DNA of 64,000 nucleotides, taken from Loktanella sp. S4079. Lineage in GTDB: Bacteria; Pseudomonadota; Alphaproteobacteria; Rhodobacterales; Rhodobacteraceae. The stretch is taken from contig NZ_JXYE01000003.1 in NCBI RefSeq assembly GCF_000967725.1, forward strand, positions 372,001-436,000. Reading direction: 5' to 3'. Positions 61,912-64,000 of the stretch are shown in pieces. The position numbers and the translations under genes are program-made. The notes under the pieces were generated by a model, which did no database searches, was not told the DNA's origin, and saw nothing but the letters and a program-made list of their open reading frames with translations. How positions within the stretch are numbered: position 1 is the first letter of the stretch; every line of letters starts with the position of its first letter.

Positions 61912-64000
61912 TCAAGCAAGTCGGCCGTGGCAGTGTTTGAACTTTTTGCCAGACCCACAGGGGCAATCATCATTGCGCGATGGGTTTCCCCAAGTCGATG
62001 GATCGGATTCGTTAAATCCGGTGATCTTGGGGCCACCAGCCGCACGTTGCGCCGCCGCCTGCTGCTGTTGCAGCGCCTGCGCCACCATCGCTTCTTGCTC
62101 TTCTTTGGTGAGCGGACGAATACGCGCCAATTGTTTGGTCACATCCGCACGTAACCCATCAAGCAGGCTTTCGAACAATTGGAACCCTTCTGTTTTGTAT
62201 TCGTTCAGTGGGTCACGCTGTGCGTAGCCACGGAAACCAACAACCGACCGCAGGTGGTTCAACGTCAGAAGATGCTCGCGCCACTTGCCGTCGATCGTTT
62301 GCAAGAGCAGCTGTTTTTCGACACGGCGCATCGTTTCAGGACCAAAGGCGTCCGCCTTTTCGGTCATGAATTTATCCGAGGCTTCCTCGAGCCGTTCGAT
62401 GATGTCACCGTCATCGACACCTTCTTCGGCGGCCCATTCAGCAACCGGCAGCTCGAGCCCCAATTGATCCTTAACCGCAGCGGTCAGACCTTCGGTATCC
62501 CATTGATCTGCATAGCTTTTGGGTGGGATATAGTCAGTCACCAAGTCGTCGATCACTTGATCACGCATATCTTTGACGATTTCAGAAAGATCGTTCGCTT
62601 CCATGATGTCGCGGCGCTGTGAGAAAATCACTTTACGCTGCTCATTCATTACGTCGTCGTATTTCAGCAACTGTTTACGCGTGTCAAAGTTGCGTGCTTC
62701 GACCTTTGCCTGCGCACGTTCCAGTGACTTGTTGACCCATGGGTGAACGATGGCTTCGCCTTCTTTCATACCCAAACCAGACAATACCTTGTCCAACCGT
62801 TCAGAGCCGAAAATCCGCATCAAATCATCTTCGAGCGAAAGAAAGAACACAGAACGTCCCGGATCACCTTGACGACCAGAGCGGCCGCGCAGCTGGTTGT
62901 CGATCCGACGGCTTTCGTGGCGTTCCGTAGCAAGCACAAAGAGACCGCCAGCGTCTTTCACAGCTTGCTCTGCGGCGTCATGCTCGGCCTCGATCTTTGC
63001 GCGAATTTCGGATTGGTCGCCATCGGGATTAGCAGCGATTGCTTCCATAATCTTAAATTCGACGTTGCCGCCCAGTTTAATGTCTGTACCGCGACCAGCC
63101 ATGTTCGTCGCAATTGTCACAGCGTTCAGTTTGCCTGCATCTGCAACGATCTCGGCTTCTTTTTCGTGCTGACGGGCGTTTAGCACGTTGAACGTGATGC
63201 CTTCGTTCTGGAGCAACTGCGCGAGATATTCAGATTTTTCGATAGACGTCGTCCCAACCAAGATTGGCTGACCCGTTTGGTGCGCCTCTTTGATTTCTTT
63301 GACGACACCTTCAAATTTCTCTTTGGCGGTGCGGTAAACTTGGTCGTGTTCATCAACACGCGCGATCGGCCGATTGGTTGGGACCTCGACAACACCCAGC
63401 CCGTAGATTTCCATGAATTCTTCGGCTTCGGTTGTCGCTGTACCGGTCATACCGCCCAGCTTGTTATAAAGACGGAAGTAGTTCTGGAACGTCACAGACG
63501 CAAGCGTCACATTCTCGGGTTTGATCGCGACGCCTTCTTTGGCTTCGATAGCTTGGTGAAGCCCATCGGACAATCGACGACCATCCATCATACGTCCGGT
63601 AAATTCGTCGATCAGAACCACTTGATCGTTACGCACGATGTAGTTGTCATCTTTGACGAACAGTTTGTGCGCTTTCAAAGCTTGGTTAACGTGGTGCACC
63701 AACGTCGAGCTTTCTGGATCATACAGCGTCTGACCCTCGGGGATCAGACCAAGTTCAGCGAGACGCGTTTCAAGAAAGTCATTGCCTTCGTCCGTAAAGG
63801 TGGCCTGCTTTGTCTTTTCATCCAAGACAAAATGCTCGTCTTGAATTTCTGGGATCAGTTTGTTGATGGTTTCGTACAGATCGCTACGATCCTCAGCCGG
63901 GCCTGAAATAATCAGCGGCGTCCGCGCTTCGTCGATCAAGATGCTGTCGACCTCATCCACAATCGCAAAGTTGTGTTCGCGCTGCGACATCTGATCCAGC
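61912..64000 (-). CDS. secA: Preprotein translocase ATPase SecA (5' end outside window)
   Basis: The visible 696 or so codons run off the right edge; full-length SecA is about 900 residues, so the first nucleotide-binding part (Walker A) is missing. Seen here: [20 protein letters not shown] (Walker B of NBD1), [69 protein letters not shown], then the helical scaffold and wing, and the zinc-binding SecB/ribosome tail [16 protein letters not shown]. It drives Sec export, which the signal-peptide proteins of the alginate-type locus would use. Confidence 0.97.
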   Translation of the reverse strand, partial: LDQMSQREHNFAIVDEVDSILIDEARTPLIISGPAEDRSDLYETINKLIPEIQDEHFVLDEKTKQATFTDEGNDFLETRLAELGLIPEGQTLYDPESSTLVHHVNQALKAHKLFVKDDNYIVRNDQVVLIDEFTGRMMDGRRLSDGLHQAIEAKEGVAIKPENVTLASVTFQNYFRLYNKLGGMTGTATTEAEEFMEIYGLGVVEVPTNRPIARVDEHDQVYRTAKEKFEGVVKEIKEAHQTGQPILVGTTSIEKSEYLAQLLQNEGITFNVLNARQHEKEAEIVADAGKLNAVTIATNMAGRGTDIKLGGNVEFKIMEAIAANPDGDQSEIRAKIEAEHDAAEQAVKDAGGLFVLATERHESRRIDNQLRGRSGRQGDPGRSVFFLSLEDDLMRIFGSERLDKVLSGLGMKEGEAIVHPWVNKSLERAQAKVEARNFDTRKQLLKYDDVMNEQRKVIFSQRRDIMEANDLSEIVKDMRDQVIDDLVTDYIPPKSYADQWDTEGLTAAVKDQLGLELPVAEWAAEEGVDDGDIIERLEEASDKFMTEKADAFGPETMRRVEKQLLLQTIDGKWREHLLTLNHLRSVVGFRGYAQRDPLNEYKTEGFQLFESLLDGLRADVTKQLARIRPLTKEEQEAMVAQALQQQQAAAQRAAGGPKITGFNESDPSTWGNPSRNDDCPCGSGKKFKHCHGRLA

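Noticed and set aside
62179..63906. Long plus-strand open frames opposite secA (for example 62179-62622 and 63277-63906)
   Set aside because: They mirror the conserved secA coding frame; the minus-strand protein has all SecA motifs.
1..64000. CRISPR arrays, insertion sequences, prophage or integrase genes
   Set aside because: No regularly spaced repeats, transposase, integrase or att-like duplication was seen; the single tRNA has no integrated element beside it.

Overview
The window looks like a chromosomal segment of a marine alphaproteobacterium of the family Rhodobacteraceae (Roseobacter group; a Loktanella/Yoonia/Octadecabacter-like organism is a guess from gene content). Grounds: moderate GC, hemD-mic60-hemY order, an lptC-lptA-lptB-hpf-ptsN block without rpoN, a 203-residue NrnC-type exonuclease, an alphaproteobacterial RpoH-type promoter before dnaK, and protein families (DUF2853, DUF1761, tandem sulfotransferase, Core-2/I-branching-type glycosyltransferase) that I associate with roseobacters. 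I see no phage, IS element, CRISPR array or rRNA.

Region 1 (1-19.3 kb) is the notable part: an alginate-type exopolysaccharide locus. A divergent, left-truncated RTX/beta-helix secreted protein and a LuxR-type regulator precede one tight run of twelve genes: algD, alg8, alg44, algA, algG, algI, algJ, a small helical-repeat protein, algX, algF, a giant AlgK-like Sel1-repeat protein and an AlgL-like protein. The route to GDP-mannuronate, the polymerase and the full O-acetylation set (AlgI/J/X/F) keep their key residues. Four others do not: the PilZ domain of Alg44 lacks the c-di-GMP ligands, the isomerase half of AlgA lacks its metal histidines, AlgG has lost the DPHD catalytic motif, and AlgL has lost its catalytic His. 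No AlgE porin is present. The simplest reading is an acetylated, poorly or non-epimerised polymannuronate made by a trans-envelope complex in which AlgG and AlgL act as scaffold, probably without direct c-di-GMP gating. This is inference from residues and context.

Region 2 (19.4-27.8 kb) is an iron-siderophore uptake unit: AraC regulator, TonB-dependent receptor, Tat-exported binding protein, fused FhuB permease, FhuC ATPase and an exporter-type ABC half-transporter. A strong inverted repeat lies between regulator and receptor.

Region 3 (27.8-47.9 kb) is mostly housekeeping: tRNA-Thr(CGU), hemY-mic60-hemD on the minus strand, tsaD-gpsA-YciI-EVE, DUF1761, DUF2853, ahcY with an extensin-like gene, a GT8/HD/GNAT trio, an orphan Wza-type outer-membrane export lipoprotein, a GGDEF-EAL membrane protein, then nrnC-kdsD-lptC-lptA-lptB and hpf-ptsN.

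Region 4 (47.9-56.7 kb) is a second surface-glycan locus: tandem-domain sulfotransferase, branching-type glycosyltransferase, two paralogous glycosyltransferases, galU, kdsB and cysQ (which would clear the PAP made by the sulfotransferase), plus an orphan capsule-type ABC-2 permease. Region 5 (56.7-64 kb) holds dnaK-dnaJ, radC, an envelope protein of unknown function and the C-terminal three quarters of secA, cut by the right edge.
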